Positions 15,517 through 23,280 of a stretch of DNA of 59,985 bases are shown in pieces (position 1 is the stretch's first letter; every line of letters starts with the position of its first letter). The stretch is from JBFHNV01 sp965365655 (GTDB lineage Bacteria; Pseudomonadota; Gammaproteobacteria; HK1): positions 1-59,985 of the forward strand of contig CBDUCN010000001.1 of assembly GCA_965365655.1 (NCBI GenBank), read 5' to 3'. Under the pieces are notes generated by a model. It had not been told where the DNA came from, made no database searches, and saw only the letters and a list, made by a program, of their open reading frames with translations. Made by a program: the position numbers and the translations under genes.

Positions 15517-18153
15517 TCAGGCCTTGCGCCGCAGGTAGCTCACGAGCTCGCGGCGGGTGCCGTCGAATGCCTCGCGCAGCTCGTCCAGCGCGGCGCGCAC
15601 GGCCGGCTCGTCGCGTTGCGCGAGCGCCTGGTCCAGCGCCTCGGTGCCGTGCTCCACGGCCAGAGCGCCCACCGTGCGCGCGGCGCCGCGCAGCTCGTGG
15701 GCGTGCTCTCCCGCCGCGCTCCAGCCCTGGCGGTCGCGATCGGCGTCCAGGCTCGCGAGCAGCCGCTCGCCGTCGGCCACGAACTGGTCCAGAACCTCCT
15801 GCAGGAAGCCACCGCCGCCGTCCAGTCGAGACAGCCCCGCCAGCTTGTCGCGGTCGATGCTGGTGCCGGTCCACTGCCCGGCGGGCCCGGGGCGCGGTGC
15901 GCACGTCGCCGCCGCCGGTGCGCATGTCAGCGCGCTCGCGCCGGGGCGCGCCCTGGCGCCCGGAGCGGCCTGCCGGCCCGTGACCTGATCGAGGGTGTCG
16001 AGCAGGCGCCGCGGCTCCAGCGGCTTGGTCAGGTATGCATCGAAGCCTGCGTGGCGCGCAATGGACAGGGCGTCGGTGGTCGCGTTCGCCGTGAGCATGA
16101 TGAACGGGATGTAGCGCCGGTCCGCGTTCGCGATGCGGAACAGCTTCAGGGTGTCCACCCCGCCCAGCTCGGGCATCTGCATGTCCAGGATGCAGGCGTC
16201 GTAGTCGTGGCTGTCGAGGCACTCGAGCGCCTCGCGGCCGTCCTCGGTCAGCGTGACCCGGTGACCGGCCTGCTCCAGCACCCGGCTGATCACCTTGCGG
16301 TTCACCGGGTTGTCCTCCGCGACCAGCAGATCCAGGCTGCCGCCGCGCGGGGCCGGCTCGGCGTCGTCGGCGCGTGCCGGAGCCTCGGTGGCGGCCACCG
16401 CGCCGATGCGCTCGGCCGCCGGCTCGTAACCGGCGCTCGCGGCATGCACCGCGTTGAACAGGTACGCGTCGTCGATGGGGCGGTGCAGGATCGACGTGTA
16501 GCCGGCGCCCACCAGGGTCTCGGCGTCCGCGGTCTGCTCGCCGTCGGCAATCAGCACCAGCGGCAGGTCGGCCAGCGACGGCTCGCGATGCGCGGTGGCC
16601 GCGAAGCGCGCCGGATCGACGCTGAGCGCCTGCTGGTCGATCACCGCGACCTGGCAGCCGCGGTCGCCGCGGGCCCCGTCGACGAGACTCGCGAGCGCCT
16701 GCGCGTCGCTGCTCGCCACCGTGACCTTGTCCGCCCAGTGGCCGAGGCTGCGCCGCAGCCGGGTCGCGTCCAGCTCGGAGTTGCTGAGCAGCAGCACGTG
16801 GCCGATGCGGTTCCCGCCCGGCACGCCCGGCGCGTCGTCCGCCACCTCCGCCTGGCGCGCGAAGGACAGCGTGAACCAGAACCGGCTGCCCTGTCCGGGC
16901 GCGCTCTGCAGCCCGATTCGCCCGCCCATCAGCTCGACGAGCTGCTTCGCGATGGAGGTGCCGAGGCCGGTGCCGCCGTAGCGTCGGGTCACGGACTCGT
17001 CGGCCTGCGTGAAGCTGTCGAAGATGCGCGCCTGCACGTCGGCCGGCATTCCGATTCCCGTGTCGATGACCTCGAAGCGGATCTCGACGCCGTCCTCGCT
17101 GCTGCCCATCAGCGTGAGCCGCAGCTCCACGCTTCCCTCGTGCGTGAACTTCAGCGCGTTGCCGATCAGGTTGATGAGCACCTGGCGCAGGTGCTGCGGA
17201 TCTCCGCGCAGGCGGAACGGCACCGCCGCGTCGATGTAAGTGTTGAGCTGCAGCCCCTTGGCGCGGGCCTGGGGCGCGAACATCTTGCTGGTCGACTTCA
17301 CCAGCATGTGCAGGTCGCAGTCCGCCTCCTCCACCAGGACCTTCCCGGCCTCGATCTTCGAGATGTCCAGGATGTCGTTGAGCAGCTCGAGCAGCGCGTT
17401 GGCCGACGCATGGATCGTCTGCACGAAATCGCGTTGCTCGCGGTCCAGCCGTGTCTGCACCAGCAGGTCGCTCATCCCGATCACGCCCGACAGCGGCGTG
17501 CGGATCTCGTGGCTCATGTTGGCGAGGAACGTGCTCTTCGCACGGCTCGCGTCCTCGGCGCGCTGGATGGCGTCGTTCAGGCGGCGGATGAGCGCCGCGA
17601 CGTACAGCGGCAGCACGATCAGGCCGACCAGCACGCCCACGCCCAGGTACGGGTTCGCGCGCCAGTACTCGCTCATCGCGAGGGTGATGCCGAAGCCGGT
17701 GGCGCTCGCGACCATGGCCAGGTGCAGGTAACGGGTGCCGTAGCGGAAGCCGTTGCCGAAGGTGACCCAGAGGTAGACGACGAACAGCGGCGCGCCCGGC
17801 GCGCCGGTGCATGCCATCGCGTAGGTCGTGAAGCCGATGTCCACCGCCATGCCCAGCAGCCGTCGCAGCACCGAGCGCCGGGGCCACGCCGCCACGGCGG
17901 CGAGGATCACCACCGAAGAGGAGAGGAAGGCGAGACCCACCACGCGGTGGGTCGCGGACATGGTGTCGGGAGAGCCGTGCGCGAACACCCCGCCGCCGTA
18001 CAGATACGCGAGCACCAGCAGACCGATGCACACGCGCACGATGGCCTGCTCCGGCTCCGTGTCGGGGCAGCGCTTCAGGCGGTCGCGCAGCTTCAGTCCC
18101 GTCCTGGCGACGGTGCGGCGCAGCGAGTTCGGAGGAAGCAGATCCAGCAACAC
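15517..18153 (-). CDS. rpfC: RpfC-like hybrid sensor kinase (HK-pseudoREC-REC-HPt)
   Basis: An 878-residue hybrid kinase. Residues about 38-190 hold five or six membrane segments with short loops, as in RpfC. HisKA follows (NMSHEIRTPLSG, phospho-His215) with HATPase_c (N-box INLIGNALKF, RYGGTGLGTSIAKQLVELMGG). Residues about 448-580 are a degenerate receiver: its first acidic pair is missing and the conserved Lys is Arg (HRP). A full receiver has Asp657 (CILDMQMPELGG) and Lys710, and a C-terminal HPt domain has His819 (HELRGAARTVGA). Xanthomonas RpfC is about 726 residues and lacks the extra pseudoreceiver. The gene converges with the exporter and lies 81 bp downstream of the REC-EAL gene on the same strand. 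It probably senses the DSF-type fatty acid. Confidence 0.87.
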   Translation of the reverse strand: MLLDLLPPNSLRRTVARTGLKLRDRLKRCPDTEPEQAIVRVCIGLLVLAYLYGGGVFAHGSPDTMSATHRVVGLAFLSSSVVILAAVAAWPRRSVLRRLLGMAVDIGFTTYAMACTGAPGAPLFVVYLWVTFGNGFRYGTRYLHLAMVASATGFGITLAMSEYWRANPYLGVGVLVGLIVLPLYVAALIRRLNDAIQRAEDASRAKSTFLANMSHEIRTPLSGVIGMSDLLVQTRLDREQRDFVQTIHASANALLELLNDILDISKIEAGKVLVEEADCDLHMLVKSTSKMFAPQARAKGLQLNTYIDAAVPFRLRGDPQHLRQVLINLIGNALKFTHEGSVELRLTLMGSSEDGVEIRFEVIDTGIGMPADVQARIFDSFTQADESVTRRYGGTGLGTSIAKQLVELMGGRIGLQSAPGQGSRFWFTLSFARQAEVADDAPGVPGGNRIGHVLLLSNSELDATRLRRSLGHWADKVTVASSDAQALASLVDGARGDRGCQVAVIDQQALSVDPARFAATAHREPSLADLPLVLIADGEQTADAETLVGAGYTSILHRPIDDAYLFNAVHAASAGYEPAAERIGAVAATEAPARADDAEPAPRGGSLDLLVAEDNPVNRKVISRVLEQAGHRVTLTEDGREALECLDSHDYDACILDMQMPELGGVDTLKLFRIANADRRYIPFIMLTANATTDALSIARHAGFDAYLTKPLEPRRLLDTLDQVTGRQAAPGARARPGASALTCAPAAATCAPRPGPAGQWTGTSIDRDKLAGLSRLDGGGGFLQEVLDQFVADGERLLASLDADRDRQGWSAAGEHAHELRGAARTVGALAVEHGTEALDQALAQRDEPAVRAALDELREAFDGTRRELVSYLRRKA

Positions 18154-18234
18154 GGTCTCCCCGGAATCGCCTGCTGGCCCCGCGGGGGCCTTCGTCAGGG
18201 ATCGTAGCGGATCACGCCGGGCCGCGTGACGGCC

Positions 18235-19455
18235 TCAGCCAACGGCTCGCGCCCGCTGCTCGAGGGCCCGGCCGACGCGCGCGCGCTGGCGCGGGTTGTG
18301 GACGAGCCAGTCGCTGAACTCGCGTGCCGACATGGGCGGGCTGATGTGCAGGCCCTGGCCCACGTCGCAGCCCAGGCGTCCCAGCCAGCGCAGCGTCTGC
18401 TCGCTCTGGATCCCCTCGGCGACCACCGTCAGTCCCACGCTGCGCGCGAGGTCCAGGCTGGACCGGATCATCGCCGCGGCGTCCTCGCTGCGCTCCGCGC
18501 GCATCGCGAACTTCTTGTCCAGCTTCAGCGTCTCGTAGGGGAACTCGTTGAGCTGGCCCAGCGAGAACGCGCCGCTGCCGAAGTCGTCCAGCGCGAGGCG
18601 GATGCCCTTGAGGCGCAGCCGGCTCAGGGTATCGGTCATGCGCTGGCGGTTCTCGGGCATCGTGGTCTCGGTCACCTCGAGCACCAGGTCCTCCGGCCGC
18701 GCGCCGACGCGCGCGAGCAGCCGGCCGATTCGATCCGGCAGTGTCTGGTCGATCAGCAGCAGCGGGGAGACGTTCACCGCGACCTGGATGCGCGTGCTCG
18801 TGGTCTGCCAGTGCACGAGGTCCTCGAGGGCGCGCTGCAGCACCGCGAACGTGAGCGGCTCGATGAGCCCCGTTCGCTCGGCGACGGGCACGAACTGCTC
18901 GGGCAGCACGATCGCGGCGTTCGAGCGGTGCAGGCGCGCCAGCGCCTCGGCGCACACGACGCCTCCGGTGTTGAGGTTCACCATCGGCTGGTAGCACACC
19001 TCCAGCCGGTCGTCGCGCAGCGCCCGCGCCAGCTCCTCGCCGGTGATGGACTCCGGCGACGCGGCGGGCGCACCGGGCTGGTCGCGGAACGCCTTCAGCC
19101 GCCGGCGCACGTCGGCGACCATCAGCGGCTTGCGGATCGGGTCCAGCATCTGCAGTCCGAGGGACTCGCCCAGGGAGTGCGCGGCGCCGAGCAGGCGCTC
19201 GTCCACGCCGCTGGTCACGACGACGTGGGTGTCGCTGCGCTCGGACGCGATGAAGCGCAGCAGCTCGACGCCGTCGATGTTGCGCATGTTCAGGTCGAGG
19301 AACACGAGAGCCGGCTCGAAGGCGCGGAACGACGACTCGAAGAACTCGGCGTCCAGCACCGAGTGCACCTCGTAACCCACGCTCTCGCATGCCCTTTTGA
19401 GCACGCGGAGAATCCGGCGATCGTCGTCGACCGCGACGATGCGGGTACGTGACAT
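18235..19455 (-). CDS. REC-EAL response regulator, c-di-GMP phosphodiesterase
   Basis: A 406-residue protein from ATG 19455. An N-terminal receiver (VAVDDDRR, phospho-Asp54 in FLDLNMRNIDG, Lys109) is joined to an EAL domain. The catalytic residues are all visible: E170-A-L, NVS near 228, VTE near 262, DDFG at 290-293, Lys311 and Glu347 (VVAEGIQ), so an active phosphodiesterase is expected. It sits directly upstream of the RpfC-like kinase, where Xanthomonas has RpfG, a receiver joined to an HD-GYP domain. The output is therefore c-di-GMP degradation to linear pGpG by another enzyme fold. Its promoter region carries the operator repeats found at rpfF. Confidence 0.92.
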   Translation of the reverse strand: MSRTRIVAVDDDRRILRVLKRACESVGYEVHSVLDAEFFESSFRAFEPALVFLDLNMRNIDGVELLRFIASERSDTHVVVTSGVDERLLGAAHSLGESLGLQMLDPIRKPLMVADVRRRLKAFRDQPGAPAASPESITGEELARALRDDRLEVCYQPMVNLNTGGVVCAEALARLHRSNAAIVLPEQFVPVAERTGLIEPLTFAVLQRALEDLVHWQTTSTRIQVAVNVSPLLLIDQTLPDRIGRLLARVGARPEDLVLEVTETTMPENRQRMTDTLSRLRLKGIRLALDDFGSGAFSLGQLNEFPYETLKLDKKFAMRAERSEDAAAMIRSSLDLARSVGLTVVAEGIQSEQTLRWLGRLGCDVGQGLHISPPMSAREFSDWLVHNPRQRARVGRALEQRARAVG

Positions 19456-19565
19456 GGCTGCACCGCTTCTTGTTGTCGAGCGGCGTGCCCCGGGCCGATA
19501 CGTGCCGGATCCGGTGACCGCCGCCGTCATCGCCCGCCGATCCTTGGCGGGCGCGTACAAGGGGA

Positions 19566-19633
19566 ACAATAGGCACGCAAGGTGCCTGCGTCCACTAAAG
19601 AATTGATTCCGTACTGTAAAGAACTGTTAAATC
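19566..19633 (-). promoter_or_regulatory. Operator repeats and possible promoter of the REC-EAL/rpfC unit
   Basis: On the plus strand CACTAAAGAA (19593-19602), CTGTAAAGAA (19614-19623) and CTGTTAAATC (19624-19633) form a repeat array. The last two are adjacent 10-base units and the first lies two helical turns away. CTGTAAAGAACTGT (19614-19627) is identical to 11248-11261. A possible minus-strand -10 box TATTGT lies at 19571-19566, with no good -35 box, which fits an activated promoter about 110 bp before the ATG at 19455. Confidence 0.55.
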
Positions 19634-19658
19634 CGGACCCGCGACCCGTTTTGTTGTG

Positions 19659-20405
19659 TCAAGCTGGGTCATGAAAAACGTTTTGTTCTCGGTTTTCGGA
19701 GCCCGGGGGCAGCGTCAGCGAGACCCGGGTGCCGGTCCCCGGCGCGCTCGTGATGCGAAGCTGCCCGCCGCTGGCGCGGGCGAAGCCGTCGACCACGCTG
19801 AGCCCGATGCCGCGGTGCTGCGCGTCCGGGCGGGTCGTGAAGTAGGGCTCGGTGCACCGCGCCAGCACCTCGGCGCTCATGCCCACGCCGTCGTCGGCGA
19901 CGGTGAGCGAGGGCGCGCCGCCGCCGTCCGTGCCGAGCGCGATGACCAGCGTGCCGCCGTCGGGCATCGCGTCGCGGGCGTTGGCGGCGAGCTCCATCAG
20001 CGCGTGCTGCAGCCGGACCGGGTCCACGCTCGCGATCGGCGTCGGCCCCGGGGCCGAGAGCGACACCGTGATCGCGCCGGGCAGGGCGCGCTCCAGCATC
20101 GGCGCCATGTCCCGCGCGAGCTGCTCGAGGTCGGTGGGCCGGGGGTTCAGCGCCTGCCGGCCGGCCCACGCGGTGAGCTGGGCGATGACGTCGGCCGCTT
20201 CGCGTGTCGCGGACACGACGTCGTCGTAGACCTCGTCCAGATCGGTGCCCCACGCCGACGCCGGAATCTCCTCGCGCAGCAGGCTCAGTCCGCCGAGGAT
20301 GATGCTGAACAGGTTGTTGAAGTCATGGCCCATGCGCCGCACCAGGAGCGGGGCGCTCATGGACTCGGGCGGGGGCTGCGGCGGGATCGCGTCTTCTGGG
20401 CTCAT
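19659..20405 (-). CDS. Soluble sensor histidine kinase
   Basis: A 248-residue cytoplasmic kinase from ATG 20405. It has no membrane segments and no obvious sensor domain. An H-box of the NtrB/HisKA-like form is at residues 22-40 (RRMGHDFNNLFSIILGG, His27). The ATPase domain has an N-box (MELAANARDAMPDGG), G1 (VADDGVGM) and G2 (RGIGLSVVDGFARASGG), and a C-terminal TGTRVSLTLP. It diverges from the OmpR-type regulator over 178 bp, so the two are probably a pair. With so little upstream of the H-box it must be controlled by a partner protein or act on another regulator. Its 3' end faces the REC-EAL promoter region. Confidence 0.87.
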   Translation of the reverse strand: MSPEDAIPPQPPPESMSAPLLVRRMGHDFNNLFSIILGGLSLLREEIPASAWGTDLDEVYDDVVSATREAADVIAQLTAWAGRQALNPRPTDLEQLARDMAPMLERALPGAITVSLSAPGPTPIASVDPVRLQHALMELAANARDAMPDGGTLVIALGTDGGGAPSLTVADDGVGMSAEVLARCTEPYFTTRPDAQHRGIGLSVVDGFARASGGQLRITSAPGTGTRVSLTLPPGSENREQNVFHDPA

Positions 20406-20450
20406 GACCGGGAGCAACCTGGGACGGGGAGAAGCAACGGCGTCGAAGGC

Positions 20451-20456
20451 TATACT
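20451..20456 (+). promoter_or_regulatory. Candidate -10 box of the response-regulator gene
   Basis: TATACT (5 of 6 consensus bases) lies in the 178-bp divergent region between the soluble kinase and the OmpR-type regulator. No convincing -35 box is seen 16-18 bases upstream, so this is a weak call. The leader to the ATG at 20584 would be about 120 nt. Confidence 0.3.
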
Positions 20457-20583
20457 AGCGAAATGTCTGGCGAAGTTATCCGGTCCCGACCGCGCCGTGG
20501 TCCCACCTCCTCGCCGGGCAGCGCTCTGCCGTGCGGCGGCGACGGCGCGACAGCGCGCCGGTAGGCGAGCACGGATCGGCACC

Positions 20584-21306
20584 ATGTCCGCGCCGCCCGG
20601 GATTCTCATCGTCGATGACGATCCGCGGCTGCGCCGGTTGCTCGCGCGCTTCCTTCTGCGCGAGGGCTACCAGGTGCGCGAGGCCGCGAACGCGGACGAG
20701 ATGCGCCGCGCGCTGACGCTGCGCGGAGCCGACCTGATCGTGCTCGACCTGATGCTGCCCGGCGAGGACGGGCTGAGCCTCGCGCGCGAGCTGCGCGCGA
20801 CCTCCGACGTGCCGATCGTGATGCTCACCGGCAAGGGCAGCACGGTGGACAAGGTCGTGGGTCTCGAGGTGGGCGCGGACGACTACATCACGAAGCCCTT
20901 CGACGAGCGGGAGCTGCTGGCGCGGATCCGCACGGTGCTGCGCCGTACCGGCAACCGCCTCGCGTCGGCGCCGGAGTCGCCGGAGCGGCGCATGGCGCGC
21001 TTCGAGGGCTTCTCGGTGGACATGGTCGCGCACGAGGTGGTGGCTCCGGACGGCCGCCACGTCGAGTTCACCGGCAACGAGTTCCAGCTCCTCGCGTCGC
21101 TGATCGTGCGCCCGCAACGCGCGCTGTCGCGCCAGGAGATCCTGGAGCTGGTGTTCCGCCGCGAGTGGTCGCCCAGCGACCGCAGCATCGACGTGCTGGT
21201 CGCGAAGCTCAGGCGCAAGCTCGGCGACGATCCCCGCCACCCCCACATGATCAAGACCGTGCGCGGGGTCGGCTACAAGTTCACCGCCTCGGTGGAGTTC
21301 AGCTGA
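20584..21306 (+). CDS. OmpR/PhoB-family response regulator
   Basis: A 240-residue regulator. The receiver starts ILIVDDDPRLRRLLARFL, with phospho-Asp55 (IVLDLMLPGEDG), Thr/Ser switch MLTGKG and Lys104 (YITKPFDERE). The C-terminal winged helix (about 135-235) has FTGNEFQLLASLIVRPQRALSRQEI and the recognition region RSIDVLVAKLRRKLG with IKTVRGVGYKF. It is complete and OmpR-like. This family binds tandem direct repeats spaced about one helical turn, so it is the nearest candidate for the 10-bp repeats at 11248-11277 and 19614-19633. That link is inference. Confidence 0.93.
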   Translation: MSAPPGILIVDDDPRLRRLLARFLLREGYQVREAANADEMRRALTLRGADLIVLDLMLPGEDGLSLARELRATSDVPIVMLTGKGSTVDKVVGLEVGADDYITKPFDERELLARIRTVLRRTGNRLASAPESPERRMARFEGFSVDMVAHEVVAPDGRHVEFTGNEFQLLASLIVRPQRALSRQEILELVFRREWSPSDRSIDVLVAKLRRKLGDDPRHPHMIKTVRGVGYKFTASVEFS

Positions 21307-21436
21307 CGCAGGCCCCGTCACCGCGCCGGGGCGGCGCGCGGTGTCGCGACCCGCGCGCGGGGCGGCGCGTTGGGCGCACGGCGCCCGCTCCCGTATACTT
21401 CCGTCCCCGGCCGCCGACGGCCGGGGACTGCCCTCC

Positions 21437-21527
21437 GGAGAGGTACCGAAGCGGTCATAACGGCACCGACTCGAAATCGGTTGGTCCTTAACTGGGCACG
21501 TGGGTTCGAATCCCACCCTCTCCGCCA
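21437..21527 (+). tRNA. tRNA-Ser (anticodon CGA), CCA encoded
   Basis: A class II tRNA of 91 nt. The acceptor stem GGAGAGG (21437-21443) pairs with CCTCTCC (21517-21523), then discriminator G and CCA (21525-21527). The anticodon stem-loop is ACCGA-CTCGAAA-TCGGT with anticodon CGA at 21472-21474, which reads UCG. A long variable arm follows, and the T arm GTGGG-TTCGAAT-CCCAC is intact. It lies alone, between the OmpR-type regulator and a small membrane protein gene. Confidence 0.95.
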
Positions 21528-21779
21528 TCCTCCTCATTCTCCCGTGCGCCCCGGCGCGTGCGCGTCGCCGCCCGTTCGCGTCCTGCGAACCGGCCCCGGT
21601 CGGTTCGCGCCGGCGCGGAGTACGATCCGCCAGGCGGCCGAGGAGCTCGCCATGGCGACCATCTTTCTCTCCCACCGGCGAAGCCACCGTCCCAGTGACG
21701 AGCTCCGCGATGCTGAACCGCCACGGCCCCGACCCGGCACAGCGGCGCGGGCGCTGAGCCGGGTGCCGCGAGCGGTGCG

Positions 21780-22154
21780 ATGATTCCCACCGTCGCTACG
21801 GGTGTCGGCGTGTTCATCGCGGTGCTCGGGCTCCTCGGCTGTGTGCGGCCGCGCACCCTCATGGACCTCGTCGAGAGCGTCTGGCGCCCGCCGTGGGGCC
21901 CGTGGGCAGTCGCCGCGGCGCGCCTGCTGATCGGCAGTGTGCTGCTGCTCGCCGCGCCGGGCTCGCGTTTCCCGACGACCGTCGGCGTCTTCGCCTGCCT
22001 CGCAATCATCGGCGGGCTCGCCGTACCGACCATGAGCCGGGAACGCCGCCTCGCCATTCTCGGCTGGTGGCGGCGCCGGCACGCCACTTTCCTGCGCGCG
22101 TGGTCGGTAGCGGCGCTCGCCTGCGGCGCGTTCGTCGTCTACGCGTGCGGCTGA
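21780..22154 (+). CDS. Small inner-membrane protein, unknown function
   Basis: A 124-residue hydrophobic protein with four likely membrane segments: VATGVGVFIAVLGLLGC, WAVAAARLLIGSVLLLAAP, TVGVFACLAIIGGLAV and AWSVAALACGAFVVYAC. The cytoplasmic side has Arg-rich loops (SRERRLAILGWWRRRH), consistent with positive-inside topology. I do not recognise a named family. The hydrophobic periodicity and codon use (third-position G/C) argue for a real gene; the ribosome site is weak. It stands alone between tRNA-Ser and a non-coding stretch. Confidence 0.6.
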   Translation: MIPTVATGVGVFIAVLGLLGCVRPRTLMDLVESVWRPPWGPWAVAAARLLIGSVLLLAAPGSRFPTTVGVFACLAIIGGLAVPTMSRERRLAILGWWRRRHATFLRAWSVAALACGAFVVYACG

Positions 22155-22501
22155 GCCCGTGAACCTCTTGTCAGGATCCCACCACCGTCCGCTGGGGGGA
22201 TGCCTGCGCCGCCGTGTCGGACCTCCCGGTCTGCCGTGCACCGATGCCATGGCGCAGGACGCGCGGTCGGCGCCGGGCGCTGATCCGCGTCACAGAGAGG
22301 TCCTGGCCGAGGTCCCGGACGCGCTCCGGCACGGCCCGTCCGGTGCGGGTCGCGGGCAGCCTGAATCCGGCGCACAGATGCACCCCACCGCCTCGCGCAG
22401 GCGGACGCTCGATGCCCGAGCCGAGCCGTGGCCCGCCTCCCGGGCGAAGCACCGTCGCCCCGCGCCGGTGCGCTCGTGTTCTATTCCCCCGGGATCGGCG
22501 C
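22155..22501. other. Intergenic stretch, no feature found
   Basis: These 347 bp separate the small membrane protein gene from the convergent 67-codon gene. Open frames here are short and Arg/Pro-rich, as expected by chance at this GC content. I see no tRNA, terminator with a T tract, or repeat. Confidence 0.5.
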
Positions 22502-22705
22502 TCAGCTGTCGAGCTTCACGGGATTGTGACGCTCGAGGATCTCGACGACCTCGCGCTCCGAGGCGTCCGGTGTCATCACCTGCACCTGACGCTTGTCCTC
22601 ACTGACCCGGATCTTCTCGGTCGGGATACCGGTCGATACCAGGTCGTCGTATACGTTCGTCAACGTGTCCGTGGATGCGTAAACGGCAGTCACGATTTCT
22701 GTCAT
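22502..22705 (-). CDS. Small conserved-looking acidic protein (67 aa), unknown function
   Basis: A 67-residue protein from ATG 22705, with AGAGGA about 8 bases upstream. The composition is protein-like and unlike the chance frames around it: MTEIVTAVYASTDTLTNVYD, then LVSTGIPTEKIRVSEDKRQV and a C-terminal helix ending VVEILERHNP. The layout (a strand, then a helix of the form TLTNVYDDLVSTGIP, then two strands and a helix) recalls small ferredoxin-like or YflT-type stress proteins. I cannot assign a function. Its DNA is less GC-rich than its surroundings. Neighbouring genes give no hint of role. Confidence 0.6.
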   Translation of the reverse strand: MTEIVTAVYASTDTLTNVYDDLVSTGIPTEKIRVSEDKRQVQVMTPDASEREVVEILERHNPVKLDS

Positions 22706-23280
22706 GGCCAAGTCCTCTGTTCACCCGGTCGTGCGTTCGACCCACGGAAACGCTAGCAGGCAATGCCGTCGGCCAAAGTGGCCCAGATCAAGCTCGCGTG
22801 CGCTCGTGGCGCTCCGGGCCGACTTCACCGTGCGGGGAGCGATGCCGCCCGGTCGAGGCGGCCCCGCGAGCGGGTGTCTCCTGCTTGCGGGGGCCGCGCT
22901 GTCTCGGACAGCCTCATCCGCACCGTCGCACGAGCCAGAACGCGGTCCCCGCTCGCCGGCAACGCCTCGCACGGTGACCGACCCGGGTCGACAAGGCGGT
23001 CGGCACCGCTCGCCAGGCGTCATAATCCCGAGGTTCCCGGCACTTCAGGCCCGGTTCGTGACATGCGCATTCGAGGATTGCCGTCAGTTGCGCCATGCGA
23101 TCACCCGCGGTGACCGTCGCTGGCCAGCGTCGTGAGCATGGCCCTGGGGGCGGCGCGCGGTGAGTCCTGATCCAGGTCACGAGCGCAGGCCGAGGTTGGG
23201 AGACGATCACGCTGCTGCGCGGGAGCCGTGGTGGGGTATCCGGCACGTACGCCGGGAGCGACCTGGATAAGGAGATCTGG
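22706..23280. other. Intergenic region upstream of the PatZ-like gene, with ANR/FNR-like box
   Basis: These 575 bp have no convincing gene. CTGATCCAGGTCAC at 23167-23180 resembles the ANR/DNR/FNR half-site pair TTGAT-N4-ATCAA with mismatches in the outer bases and one inner base. It lies about 100 bp before the PatZ-like start. AGGAGA stands just before the ATG at 23281. The box is suggestive only. Confidence 0.35.
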
